Of a stretch of DNA of 64,000 nt, positions 9,782-20,465 are shown piece after piece. The stretch is from assembly GCA_009908855.1 (NCBI GenBank), contig JAAAOM010000007.1, forward strand, positions 1-64,000, written 5' to 3'. The first letter of the stretch is position 1, and every line of letters starts with the position of its first letter. Both the position numbers and the translations under genes were made by a program. Under the pieces are notes generated by a model that was not told the DNA's origin, did no database searches, and worked only from the letters and a program-made list of their open reading frames with translations. The DNA comes from Bacteroidota bacterium. Lineage in GTDB: Bacteria > Bacteroidota > Bacteroidia > Bacteroidales > JAAAOM01.

Positions 9782-10387
9782 ATGGCTAAGTATACAGGAC
9801 CAAGAACCAAAATATCCAGAAAGTTCGGAGAGCCAATATTCGGACCCGATAAATATTTCGAACGAAAAAATTATCCTCCCGGACAACATGGTGCAAATAA
9901 AAAACGCAGAAAGCAATCGGAGTACGGATTGCAGTTAAAGGAGAAGCAAAAAGCGAAATACACGTATGGTATGCTGGAGCGTCAGTTCCGTAACACCTTC
10001 GATAAAGCATCCCGAAGCAAAGGAATTACAGGTGAGGTATTGCTTCAGCTTCTCGAATCGCGACTTGACAATGTGGTTTTCCGCCTGGGAATTGCTCCTA
10101 CACGGGCAGCTGCGCGTCAGCTGGTATCACATCGTCATATTACGGTAAATGATGAAATTGTAAATATACCATCCTTTCATTTACGTGCCGGTGATATTAT
10201 CGGGGTGCGTGAAAAGTCCAAATCAATGGAAGTTATTACCGACTCAGTAGCAGGACGCAATAATAAGTCTTCCTGGTTGGAGTGGGATGGTGAAAAGATG
10301 GCAGGTAAATTTCTTAACCGTCCTGAACGAGAGGAAATACCTGAAAACATCAAAGAACAATTAATAGTTGAATTATACTCTAAATAA
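9782..10387 (+). CDS. rpsD: 30S ribosomal protein S4, zinc-free form
   Basis: 201 residues with no cysteine at all, so the N-terminal zinc knuckle found in some S4 proteins is absent. The S4 RNA-binding domain is clear around residues 93-150 ([31 protein letters not shown]). S4 nucleates 30S assembly and in E. coli represses the alpha operon. Located between rpsK and rpoA. Confidence 0.98.
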   Translation: MAKYTGPRTKISRKFGEPIFGPDKYFERKNYPPGQHGANKKRRKQSEYGLQLKEKQKAKYTYGMLERQFRNTFDKASRSKGITGEVLLQLLESRLDNVVFRLGIAPTRAAARQLVSHRHITVNDEIVNIPSFHLRAGDIIGVREKSKSMEVITDSVAGRNNKSSWLEWDGEKMAGKFLNRPEREEIPENIKEQLIVELYSK

Positions 10388-10405
10388 AACATTTGTTTTA
10401 AGCTT

Positions 10406-11398
10406 ATGTCAATATTAGCATTTCAAAAACCAGATAAAGTTATCATGCTTGAGGCTGACGAGTTCAGTGGAAAATTTGAATTTCGTCCGCTTGAGCCTGG
10501 TTATGGAATAACAGTTGGTAACGCATTGCGTCGAATACTGTTATCATCGTTAGAAGGTTACGCCATAACAACCATTAAAATTGAAGGTGTTGAACATGAG
10601 TTCTCCACTATAACAGGAGTAATGGAAGATGTTACTGCCATTATTCTGAACCTTAAACAGGTTCGCTTTAAAAAATTAATTGAAGATGTTGATAACGAGA
10701 AAATTGTTGTCAACGTTACCGGCCAGGATAAATTCAAAGCGGGCGATTTAAATAAGTTTTTAAGCGGATTTGAAGTATTAAATCCCGATCATGTGATTTG
10801 CCACATGGAAAATGATGTAAATCTGCAAATTGAGGTTAACATCCAGAAAGGCCGTGGTTATGTGCCCGCAGAAGAAAATACGCCCCTGGATGCCGAATTC
10901 GGTTTAGTAGCCATCGATTCAATATTTACACCCATTCGGAATGTAAAATATGCGATTGAAAATTACAGGGTTGAGCAAAAAACCGACTATGAGAAACTGA
11001 TCATGGATATCGATACCGATGGCTCGGTACATCCGAAGGAAGCCTTGAAGGAAGCAGCCAAAATACTTATTTATCACTTCATGTTATTTTCTGATGAAAA
11101 AATCACCATTGATTCGGAAGATAAAATGTCAAATGAAGAATTTGATGAAGAGGTATTGCACATGCGTCAATTATTGAAAACCAAATTGGTAGATCTTGAT
11201 TTGTCGGTACGGGCACTAAACTGTTTAAAAGCAGCAGAGGTTGAGACCCTGGGCGATTTGGTTAAGTTTAATAAAACCGATTTATTGAAATTCCGAAATT
11301 TTGGTAAAAAATCGTTAACCGAGCTTGACGAACTACTTGCCAATATGAATTTATCTTTCGGGATGGACGTTGCGAAATATAAGTTAGATAAAGATTAG
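10406..11398 (+). CDS. rpoA: DNA-directed RNA polymerase subunit alpha
   Basis: 330 residues, normal. The N-terminal dimerisation domain has [20 protein letters not shown] and ends near residue 230. A linker follows, then the C-terminal helix-hairpin domain: [18 protein letters not shown] and [19 protein letters not shown], which contacts UP elements and activators in known polymerases. Between rpsD and rplQ in the alpha operon. Confidence 0.99.
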   Translation: MSILAFQKPDKVIMLEADEFSGKFEFRPLEPGYGITVGNALRRILLSSLEGYAITTIKIEGVEHEFSTITGVMEDVTAIILNLKQVRFKKLIEDVDNEKIVVNVTGQDKFKAGDLNKFLSGFEVLNPDHVICHMENDVNLQIEVNIQKGRGYVPAEENTPLDAEFGLVAIDSIFTPIRNVKYAIENYRVEQKTDYEKLIMDIDTDGSVHPKEALKEAAKILIYHFMLFSDEKITIDSEDKMSNEEFDEEVLHMRQLLKTKLVDLDLSVRALNCLKAAEVETLGDLVKFNKTDLLKFRNFGKKSLTELDELLANMNLSFGMDVAKYKLDKD

Positions 11399-11438
11399 TT
11401 GATGGGCCGTTTCACGTAGCCTGAAAAAATGTAAAACG

Positions 11439-12185
11439 ATGCGACACAGAAAGAATTTTAATCATTTAAGCAGAAAGGCCGGACACCGAAGAGCATTGAT
11501 GGCCAATATGGCATCATCGCTTATCCTGCATAAGCGCATAAAAACCACAACAGCCAAAGCCAAGGCATTACGCACTTATGTTGAACCGCTAATAACCAAA
11601 ACAAAGGATCTGACAACCGTGGAAGAAAAAACGCACGCGCAAAGAGTGGTGTTTAGTTGGCTTCAGGATAAGCATGCGGTAAAAGAATTATTTGGTGATG
11701 TTGCGTCAAAAGTTGAGTCCAGGCCAGGTGGATATACGCGCATCTTAAAACTCGGTAATCGTCCGGGTGATAATGCGGATATGTGTATCATTGAGTTGGT
11801 TGATTACAATGAGAGTATGCTAAGTGGCAAGGATACAAGAAAATCTACCACCAGAAGAAGCCGAAGAGGAGGCAAAAAGAAATCGACAGCCGATCAGGTC
11901 GCTGATTCCCAACAACAAACACCTGTTTCAGATACACCGGCTGCAGATATAGAAAATAAGTCGCAAACATCTGATGAACAGATAGTTTCTTCCAATGAAG
12001 TGCAGGATGCAGAAGTAGTTGAAACAGACGTGAAAAACGAAGAATCTACCACAGAAACATCCGATCAGGACACCGATGTACAAAAAGAAGATGAATCGCC
12101 TGAAGCAAATGCGGATGAAAAGGAAGATACAGATAATCAAAAAGAAGGTGGAGAGGAATCGAAAGAAGACAATCCAAAAAAATAA
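11439..12185 (+). CDS. rplQ: 50S ribosomal protein L17 with long acidic C-terminal tail
   Basis: 248 residues, about twice the E. coli length (127). Residues 1-125 are a normal L17 core ([39 protein letters not shown]). A basic linker follows ([15 protein letters not shown], about 133-147), then about 100 residues rich in Glu, Asp, Gln, Ser and Thr with no hydrophobic core, probably disordered. The reading frame stays open and in register, so this is not a frameshift artefact. Last gene of the alpha operon, followed within 30 bp by an intrinsic terminator. Confidence 0.97.
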   Translation: MRHRKNFNHLSRKAGHRRALMANMASSLILHKRIKTTTAKAKALRTYVEPLITKTKDLTTVEEKTHAQRVVFSWLQDKHAVKELFGDVASKVESRPGGYTRILKLGNRPGDNADMCIIELVDYNESMLSGKDTRKSTTRRSRRGGKKKSTADQVADSQQQTPVSDTPAADIENKSQTSDEQIVSSNEVQDAEVVETDVKNEESTTETSDQDTDVQKEDESPEANADEKEDTDNQKEGGEESKEDNPKK

Positions 12186-12211
12186 TTTCTAAAGAATATA
12201 TAGATAAAAGG

Positions 12212-12256
12212 AAGGGATAAAGATGTATATCAGTGCACTTTATCCCTTTTTCTTTT
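12212..12256 (+). terminator. Intrinsic terminator of the ribosomal operon
   Basis: A perfect 11-bp stem AAGGGATAAAG (12212-12222) / CTTTATCCCTT (12238-12248) with a 15-base loop, running into TTTTTCTTTT. It lies 27 bp after rplQ and 75 bp before eno, so eno is probably transcribed separately. Confidence 0.9.
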
Positions 12257-12304
12257 ATCCAAATTTGAAATATTTCATTAAATTCGTGCTCGCAAATTTT
12301 CTAA

Positions 12305-13609
<1,305 letters not shown>

Positions 13610-13634
13610 TAATTGACAAGATGGATTTTTTTGC

Positions 13635-13665
13635 AGGCAGATGATTTATAGCATCTGCCTTTTTT
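13635..13665 (+). terminator. Intrinsic terminator of eno
   Basis: Stem AGGCAGATG (13635-13643) / CATCTGCCT (13652-13660), perfect 9 bp, followed by a run of T (through 13665). It begins 26 bp after the eno stop. Confidence 0.88.
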
Positions 13666-13863
13666 GATATTTAAGGGCAAACCTTATGGGCCTCGGAATT
13701 GTTTACTAATTACCTTATTAAAATTAATCACTGATTAAAACACTTTGAAATATACATGATGGATGCCGGTAAAATAAAACATAACAAAAGATGCAAATAT
13801 CCTGGAAAATATTATATTTAGTCCCCTTTTCAAAAAAGTAAATAGTCTGTAAAAATATTATAT

Positions 13864-15198
13864 ATGTCTGGTTTAAAAGAAACATTGTACAATAAAATTG
13901 AGGAGTGGCGGCCACGAACACAAAAACTACTCAGGGAATATGGTGATGTAGTGGTTGACAATATAACGGTAGCTCAAATTATTGGCGGAATGCGGGGGGT
14001 AAAAAGTCTCATTACTGATATTTCTTATCTTGACCCAATGGAAGGTATACGCTTTCGGGGGTACACCCTGCATGAGGTTTTTAAACAATTACCCAAGCCA
14101 CCCGATTCGGAAATGCCTTATGTTGAAGGATTGATATATTTGTTTTTAACAGGCGACATGCCCAATGATGAACAGGTTGAGGATGTGATTGACGAATTTA
14201 AAAAAAGACGAACACTGCCGCGGTATGTGTATGAGGTGATTGATGCTTTCCCTTGTTGTAGTCCGCCAATGGCAATGTTTTCCTCTGCAATTTTAACTTT
14301 ACAACGTGAATCATTTTTCGCCAAAAAATACAAAACCGGAATAAACAAAACAGATTATTGGGACCCAACCTATGAAGACGCCTTGAACCTGCTCGCCAAA
14401 TTACCGGGTATTGCTGCATATATTTATAATAAAGTATATAAAAAAGCGGATCCGATTGATTCCAACCCGGATTTGGATATGGCCGGCAATTTCGCCCACA
14501 TGATGGGTATTGATAAACCTTACGATGATGTTTCCCGTATGCATTTTATTATACATGCTGATCATGAAAGCGGTAACGTGAGCGCACACACCGGTCATTT
14601 GGTAGCCAGCTCTCTTTCCGATCCATATCTCGCCATTTCTGGCATGATCAATGGTCTGGCCGGGCCCTTGCATGGCCTGGCGAACCAGGAAGTGCTGAGA
14701 TGGTTACAGTCGTTAGATGAAAAAATGGGGGGTGAAATTCCAACAGAAGATGAATTGCGGCAATTTGTCTGGGATACTTTAAACTCAGGACATGTTGTGC
14801 CTGGATTTGGTCATGCTGTATTGCGTAAAACAGACCCGCGTTATTCATTGCAACGCGAATTTTCATTAAAACATTTACCCAATGACCATCTGTTTCAATA
14901 CGTGAACCTTCTTTTTAAAGTAGTTCCTGATGTGCTTAAAGAACAAGGCAAAGCTAAGAATCCATGGCCCAATGTTGATGCACAATCGGGTGTAATACAA
15001 TGGCATTACGGAGTAAGGGAATATGATTTCTATACGGTTCTTTTTGGAGTTGGACGCGCCATTGGTGTTTGTGCTAATATTATTTGGGACAGGGCACTGG
15101 GATATCCCATCGAAAGGCCTAAATCAATAACTACTGATATGCTTGAGAAAATCGTTAATGAGGTGCTTGTGAATCATAAAGTAAAAGAGAACAGCTAA
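13864..15198 (+). CDS. gltA: Citrate synthase, mitochondrial-like type
   Basis: 444 residues. Condenses acetyl-CoA and oxaloacetate to citrate, entry step of the TCA cycle. The catalytic triad is intact: His270 in GPLHGLANQE, His317 in VPGFGHAVLRKTDPRY and Asp372 in NPWPNVDAQSG. These and other blocks (GGMRGVKSLITD, EGIRFRGYTLHE, REFSLKHLPND, EQGKAKNPWPNVDA, ERPKSITT) match, from memory, the animal mitochondrial enzyme far better than the E. coli NADH-sensitive GltA. No mitochondrial targeting sequence is present. Monocistronic, about 250 bp after eno, with no obvious promoter match upstream. Confidence 0.96.
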   Translation: MSGLKETLYNKIEEWRPRTQKLLREYGDVVVDNITVAQIIGGMRGVKSLITDISYLDPMEGIRFRGYTLHEVFKQLPKPPDSEMPYVEGLIYLFLTGDMPNDEQVEDVIDEFKKRRTLPRYVYEVIDAFPCCSPPMAMFSSAILTLQRESFFAKKYKTGINKTDYWDPTYEDALNLLAKLPGIAAYIYNKVYKKADPIDSNPDLDMAGNFAHMMGIDKPYDDVSRMHFIIHADHESGNVSAHTGHLVASSLSDPYLAISGMINGLAGPLHGLANQEVLRWLQSLDEKMGGEIPTEDELRQFVWDTLNSGHVVPGFGHAVLRKTDPRYSLQREFSLKHLPNDHLFQYVNLLFKVVPDVLKEQGKAKNPWPNVDAQSGVIQWHYGVREYDFYTVLFGVGRAIGVCANIIWDRALGYPIERPKSITTDMLEKIVNEVLVNHKVKENS

Positions 15199-15294
15199 TC
15201 TTACCAGGCTGTATTCATTTACATGAAGACTTTTTTAAAAAGTTTAACAAACTCCATGCAGTAAATAATATAAGACCAATAAACAATTATACAA

Positions 15295-15325
15295 TTGATA
15301 GTTCCCAAATAATTGGCTATATTAG
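15295..15325 (+). promoter_or_regulatory. Candidate Bacteroidota-type promoter for the SpoIIE-propeller gene
   Basis: TTG (15295-15297), 20-bp spacer, TATATTAG (15318-15325), one mismatch from TAnnTTTG. It lies 29 bp before the chosen ATG at 15354 and favours that ATG over the TTG at 15336. Confidence 0.4.
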
Positions 15326-15353
15326 AACTATTAAATTGTTGTTGTCGCATGGT

Positions 15354-18300
15354 ATGAAAAGAAAACTTTCATCAATATTTTTTGGCCTGTGCCTTATGTT
15401 AATAGTACAGGCCAATAATTTTTCTTTATACACCATCAACGAGGGGTTAAGCCATAACAATATCACCTATCTTTATACCGATTCCAGAGGCTTGCTTTGG
15501 ATTGGCACGCCCGACGGACTGAATGTTTTTGACGGTTATGATTTCAGGACCTATTACCATGATCCGGATGATTCAAATTCCCTTTCCAATAACTATATAC
15601 GCCATATCACCGAGGATAATCATGGAAATTTATGGATAAGTACCAATAGAGGAGTAAATAAATTCAATTACGGCAATGATCGTTTCTCAACAGTAACATT
15701 TAAGTTCAATTTGGGCAATGAACTTAAAAAGTTTGAACATCAGGTTATTTATTCGGTACTTATTGACCGAAAAAACCCTGAAATAATTTGGATACGCTCT
15801 TATGCCAGGTTATTTAAACATAATGTCAAAACTCAAAAAACAGTCTACTATCAGCTTCCTGAGAAAGAGGAGTATGATATCTTTCAAAAAGCTTATGACA
15901 ATTTATTGCAGGATGAAAAAGGTGTGATCTATACACTGGTTAATGACGGTATTATAAGTGTAAATAAAGATACAAGCACCATCATCGGTTTGGCTGAAAT
16001 TGTACCGTCAGGCATACCTGATAAAACTGAAGTGATTAAATTATTAAAAGTACAATCAGGCCAGCTTTTTTTTTCGGTTGATAAAAAATTATACCAACTT
16101 ACCATTGAAACTGAAAGGATAAATGAAATATTTGAAAGCGATTTACCGCTTGAGTATTGTGAAATAAACAGACAAAATGAATTCATGGGCTTTACCAACC
16201 AATCCTATACCATTACACCGCTGGATAAATTACCATCAACTACCTGGAATGCTGCATTTTATTCAGAAGGAGTGGTTAATTCGGTAACACACGATAATTC
16301 AGACATTATCTGGCTTGGAACCAATAGCGGCCTGAAAAAATTTGACCTCAAAAATAAACCGTTCCACGCCAGAAATGGCTTTGGACATGATATTTTAACA
16401 TTCTATGAGGATGATACGTTCCTTTATATCGGACAAAATGAAGACGGCATTGTCAGGATCAATAAAGAAAATGACAGGGTAAACCGGGAATTGTACGATT
16501 TAACGGTCTATAAGATTACCAGGAACAGTGATAATGTGCTTTACGCGGCTACCAACAAAGGTGTGCTCATTAAAGCCTCTCATGGATCAGATTGGGTCAA
16601 CATAGCTGATTTTTATAATTTTCAAATAAATACCGTGTTGCAGTCGGATATTGTGTATGACATATCAATCGATTCAGACAATAATATCTGGTTTGGCACA
16701 AGAAAAGGATTATACTGTGTAAACAGGCAGGAAGATGCCCTATATGAGTATCAATACTTTTTCAATGGAGCGGATACAACCAGTTTTAATTCGGTATATG
16801 AAATACATCCCGTGGAAGAAGAAAATGAACTGTGCCTGGGAACCAGCGAGGGGTTTATGGTGTTTGTAAAAGATTCGGAATATTACGAGTCCTATCAATC
16901 CATTTTAAAGGATAATACATTTCAGTGGTACAATAACTCGGTTTACAACATTCATCACGATTCGGCCGGAATCTATTGGCTGGGGACTCCCAATGGGCTG
17001 TACAAATTTAACAGGAAAACAAAGGAATTTAAAAGATTTTCATCAGCGGATGGTTTTCAGAATCATTTTATCGCATCCATGATTGCTGATAACGACAATA
17101 ATTTATGGTTAGGAACCCATAAAGGATTAATCAGGTTTAACATGGTAACATATAAGATTAACAATTTTGGCATCTCTGATGGTATAGGCGATTTATTATA
17201 TCAGCGAAATGCAGTTTATAAAAACAATGATGGTCGCTTTTATTTCGGAGGGAATAAAATTACCTATTTCAATCCGGATTCCGTAATGCTGAACAGGAGA
17301 AAACCCCAAACCATGCTTACATCGTTTGTAACTTACCTGGAAGGCAGGCCGGTTGAAAAAAATATTGAAGTGGGCGACACGATTTACCTGACCTATCAGC
17401 ATGATAACTTTATAGTTGAACTGGCTGCCGATGATTTTACGAATCCGGAAAAAAATCAGTTTTTATATTCCTTCGAACCAGCCGGTAAGGTTGAGCAATG
17501 GCAGTCAACAGGATTTCAAAATCTGGCCATTGTACCAAAATATGACCCGGGAACCTACACTTTTCGGGCCAAAGCATCAAACAATCATGGTGTATGGGAC
17601 GAAACAGGAATCTGGTTCACCGTTAAAATTCAAACACCCATTTGGCGCACAACGGTTGCATACTTAGTCTATTTCTCCATATTCATTGGTTTGGTATATG
17701 CGGTGTTTCTCAGTCGCACGCGTCAACTGCGCAAAGCAAACCGAATATATAAGGAGCGTGAACTGATTGCGGCAGAAATAGCCAATCAGAAGGAAGAGCT
17801 ATCCCTTAAAAATAAGAATATAACGGCCAGTATAAATTATGCCAAGCGTATACAACAGGCCATGATGCCTTCGGAAAAATTATTTCACAATGTTTTGCCC
17901 AATGCATTTGTGCTGCATAAACCGAAGGATATTGTAAGTGGAGATTTTTATTGGATTAATAAATTAGACAACAGGATTTATGTGGCTGCAGTCGACTGTA
18001 CAGGCCATGGCGTACCGGGTGCATTTATGTCCATTATTGGCATTGAACTGTTTCGGAAAATCACCAATACACCCGGTTTCAATAAACCGGGCGAAATATT
18101 AGACCGGTTAAAAGATGATTTTGCTACTATTTTTAAAGACGTGGAAAATATAACCCTGCGCGACGGTATGGATATTGCGCTTTGTATAATTGATGAGCAG
18201 AAAAAAATGATCGAGTATGCCGGTGCGTTTAATCCAATGTATGTCATCAGGGATAACCGCATTATTGAAATTAAAGCCGACCGCTTTTCAATTGGACTTG

Positions 18301-18572
18301 ATGAAAGTGATTTTGGAGAACATCATTTTCGAAATAATGAGCTCCGCTATGAAAAAGGCGATATGCTGTACCTGTTTTCTGATGGTTATGCTGATCAGTT
18401 TGGTGGACCTGAAGGAAAGAAGTTTAAATACCGACGTTTCCGGCATTTATTACTCACACTTCATCACCTGCCACTGGATAAACAAAAAGAATTCCTTGAA
18501 CGGTCAATAATCGAATGGAAAGGAGATCTGGATCAGGTGGATGATATTTTGGTAATGGGAATCAATCTTTAA
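15354..18572 (+). CDS. Propeller-sensor SpoIIE-type serine phosphatase
   Basis: 1072 residues from the ATG at 15354; the frame extends to a TTG at 15336, but the ATG gives a clean signal peptide (MKRKLSSIFFGLCLML). Periplasmic part: two-component-regulator propeller repeats with the hallmark LLWIGTPDGLNVFDGYDF form, repeated as NLWISTNRGVNKF, IIWLGTNSGLKKF, IYWLGTPNGLYKF and NLWLGTHKGLIRF, then a Y_Y_Y-like beta domain (about 655-760). A single membrane segment lies near 768-788, then a short coiled coil. The cytosolic SpoIIE/PP2C domain (about 825-1072) keeps metal-binding Asp in SGDFYW (Asp864) and DCTGHGVPGAFMS. Presumably an envelope signal controls dephosphorylation of an anti-sigma antagonist-type protein; no such partner is encoded nearby. 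Convergent with the kinase gene, 21-bp gap. Confidence 0.9.
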   Translation: MKRKLSSIFFGLCLMLIVQANNFSLYTINEGLSHNNITYLYTDSRGLLWIGTPDGLNVFDGYDFRTYYHDPDDSNSLSNNYIRHITEDNHGNLWISTNRGVNKFNYGNDRFSTVTFKFNLGNELKKFEHQVIYSVLIDRKNPEIIWIRSYARLFKHNVKTQKTVYYQLPEKEEYDIFQKAYDNLLQDEKGVIYTLVNDGIISVNKDTSTIIGLAEIVPSGIPDKTEVIKLLKVQSGQLFFSVDKKLYQLTIETERINEIFESDLPLEYCEINRQNEFMGFTNQSYTITPLDKLPSTTWNAAFYSEGVVNSVTHDNSDIIWLGTNSGLKKFDLKNKPFHARNGFGHDILTFYEDDTFLYIGQNEDGIVRINKENDRVNRELYDLTVYKITRNSDNVLYAATNKGVLIKASHGSDWVNIADFYNFQINTVLQSDIVYDISIDSDNNIWFGTRKGLYCVNRQEDALYEYQYFFNGADTTSFNSVYEIHPVEEENELCLGTSEGFMVFVKDSEYYESYQSILKDNTFQWYNNSVYNIHHDSAGIYWLGTPNGLYKFNRKTKEFKRFSSADGFQNHFIASMIADNDNNLWLGTHKGLIRFNMVTYKINNFGISDGIGDLLYQRNAVYKNNDGRFYFGGNKITYFNPDSVMLNRRKPQTMLTSFVTYLEGRPVEKNIEVGDTIYLTYQHDNFIVELAADDFTNPEKNQFLYSFEPAGKVEQWQSTGFQNLAIVPKYDPGTYTFRAKASNNHGVWDETGIWFTVKIQTPIWRTTVAYLVYFSIFIGLVYAVFLSRTRQLRKANRIYKERELIAAEIANQKEELSLKNKNITASINYAKRIQQAMMPSEKLFHNVLPNAFVLHKPKDIVSGDFYWINKLDNRIYVAAVDCTGHGVPGAFMSIIGIELFRKITNTPGFNKPGEILDRLKDDFATIFKDVENITLRDGMDIALCIIDEQKKMIEYAGAFNPMYVIRDNRIIEIKADRFSIGLDESDFGEHHFRNNELRYEKGDMLYLFSDGYADQFGGPEGKKFKYRRFRHLLLTLHHLPLDKQKEFLERSIIEWKGDLDQVDDILVMGINL

Positions 18573-18593
18573 ACTCTATGTTAATTTACTGAT

Positions 18594-20297
18594 TTACTGA
18601 CGTAGTAAATTTTTTATTTTATCGATTAACACGTCAACCTGAAAAGGTTTACTTATATAGTCATTCATACCGGCTGCCAGACAAGTTTCTTTATCACCTG
18701 ATAAAGCATTTGCAGTGATGGCAATAATAGGTGTGTGCGTGTTGGTACTTTCTTCAAGCTCACGTATTTTTTTGGTCGCAATTATGCCATCCATTATCGG
18801 CATCTGGATATCCATTAAAATAATATCATATTTCGTGCTGCCGAATTTATCCAGCGCTTCCTTACCATTGTTGGCAACATCTATATTACCTACCATTTTT
18901 TTCAGACTTAAGATCACAATTTTCTGGTTAATGGAATTATCCTCAACCAGCAAAATATTTGAGTCTTTCAATTCAATATTTTTGGTTGGTTGTACTATTG
19001 GTTCCCTTATGCCTGTTTCACTCAATTTTATTTCTGAATGATCAATACCAAAAGTATAGTTGAAAGAGAATATGGTTTGTCCTTCGTGCGATTCAATGTC
19101 CAACGTTTTACCTTCAATTTCAATTACTTTTTGGGCAATTGAAAAATCAAGTGTTATATCTTCACCCTTTTCAGATGAAATAATATATTGTCCGTCTTTT
19201 TGGGTAAGTGTATTATTGGTTACAATTGTAAATGCCAGTGTCAGTGTTTCTGTTGACTCATTCTGTCTGGTAACATGAATACTCATGTTTACTGTGGTTA
19301 TAGACGCATCTTTTATCAGATTTTCAATGATATTCAGAAATATTTGCTTAATGCGAATAGGATTACCTTTCACCTTTTCATTGAGTGTATCATCAATATT
19401 CAATTCAATGTTTAGCTTATTGTCTTCTTCCTGCTGCTTAAACAACTGAATAGTACTGTTTAAGGTTGCATGCAGATCAAAACTTACCAGTGATTTGGAT
19501 TGGCCATATTCAACATTGGAAACTTTAACAATGTTATTAACAACATTTACAAGATTATGCGTTGATGCAATAATTGTGTCGATTAAGTCTTTCTGGTGCT
19601 GATCAAGTTTGGTTTGGTTTACCAGATTACCTACAACCATTATATTATTAAGGGGTGTACGTATTTGATGCGAAAGTTTCGAAATAAACTGATCTTTTGT
19701 TTTGTTGTCTTTTTCGGTTTGGTCTGATACTTCCTTTAATTTCTGGTAATGTATTAATTTCCGTTTATCCGTTACGACAAAAAGCAGTATTAAAATAGAG
19801 TAGATAAACAAAAGGCGTAAACAAAAAAGAAATTCGGATAATAAAGTTGAACCATACTTATTTGATAGGGCTATTACCGCACAAAACACAATAAAAAAAC
19901 CATACGCATAAAAATTGCCTGTTTTTAATGGTTTAACAGAAATGGTAAGAATAGGAAATGTAAAAAGCCATACATAACCATATCCGTCGACCCCGCCGGT
20001 ATAAATGGTATATGAAAATAGCGAACCCACCAAAAAGATCAGCACTGTACCGGCAAATTGGTCATTTTTAGTAGTAAGAAGCATAATATGATTAACAGCG
20101 GCCAATATAAGTGAAACGCCAATTACAATACCCAACTGTTTATGTGATAACAAAAATGAAACCACGAGGTATACTACCAGTATTGTTAATACAACAATAC
20201 TGGCAATTTTTAACCGAAAGCTCTGATGGGCATCATCTGTATTGTTTTCCCGGTAGGTATTATTATAAAATTGTGATATTATTCTTTCTGGCAACAT
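18594..20297 (-). CDS. Hybrid histidine kinase with degenerate ATPase domain
   Basis: 567 residues from the ATG at 20297; the frame extends to 20375, but a -7 box at 20327-20334 lies between the two, so the downstream start is used. About six hydrophobic segments in residues 25-185 form the sensor. The HisKA helix SKLSHQIRTPLNN has phospho-acceptor His210. The ATP-binding domain has only a weak N-box (IFLNIIENLIKDA) and I cannot find the DxGxG or GxGLG boxes. The C-terminal receiver (about 445-565) is complete: LLVEDNSINQ, phospho-acceptor Asp496 in LMDIQMPIMDG, Thr in AITANAL, Lys in ISKPF. No DNA-binding output is present. It may act mainly as a receiver/phosphatase or as a partner of another kinase. 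Confidence 0.85.
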   Translation of the reverse strand: MLPERIISQFYNNTYRENNTDDAHQSFRLKIASIVVLTILVVYLVVSFLLSHKQLGIVIGVSLILAAVNHIMLLTTKNDQFAGTVLIFLVGSLFSYTIYTGGVDGYGYVWLFTFPILTISVKPLKTGNFYAYGFFIVFCAVIALSNKYGSTLLSEFLFCLRLLFIYSILILLFVVTDKRKLIHYQKLKEVSDQTEKDNKTKDQFISKLSHQIRTPLNNIMVVGNLVNQTKLDQHQKDLIDTIIASTHNLVNVVNNIVKVSNVEYGQSKSLVSFDLHATLNSTIQLFKQQEEDNKLNIELNIDDTLNEKVKGNPIRIKQIFLNIIENLIKDASITTVNMSIHVTRQNESTETLTLAFTIVTNNTLTQKDGQYIISSEKGEDITLDFSIAQKVIEIEGKTLDIESHEGQTIFSFNYTFGIDHSEIKLSETGIREPIVQPTKNIELKDSNILLVEDNSINQKIVILSLKKMVGNIDVANNGKEALDKFGSTKYDIILMDIQMPIMDGIIATKKIRELEESTNTHTPIIAITANALSGDKETCLAAGMNDYISKPFQVDVLIDKIKNLLRQ

Positions 20298-20326
20298 ATT
20301 TTTAAATATGTAAATCGCGCTTTTTT

Positions 20327-20334
20327 CAAATATA
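20327..20334 (-). promoter_or_regulatory. -7 box for the hybrid kinase gene
   Basis: TATATTTG on the - strand, a perfect TAnnTTTG match, 29 bp before the ATG at 20297. No TTG lies at the expected upstream distance, so only the -7 element supports it. Confidence 0.45.
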
Positions 20335-20465
20335 ATAAAAAAATTATCGTTAAAACTGAAGAAATAGCAAGGCAAGAAAAATGTTGAGGTTTTTTTAGTC
20401 TAAGATTCTATTTTTTTAGTAAGTTTCATATTACGAAAAAAAGCATAATTCAATTTTGTTTGCGT

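Noticed and set aside
15227..15244. ACTTTTTTAAAAAGT palindrome after citrate synthase
   Set aside because: The arms leave almost no loop, so no hairpin terminator can form.
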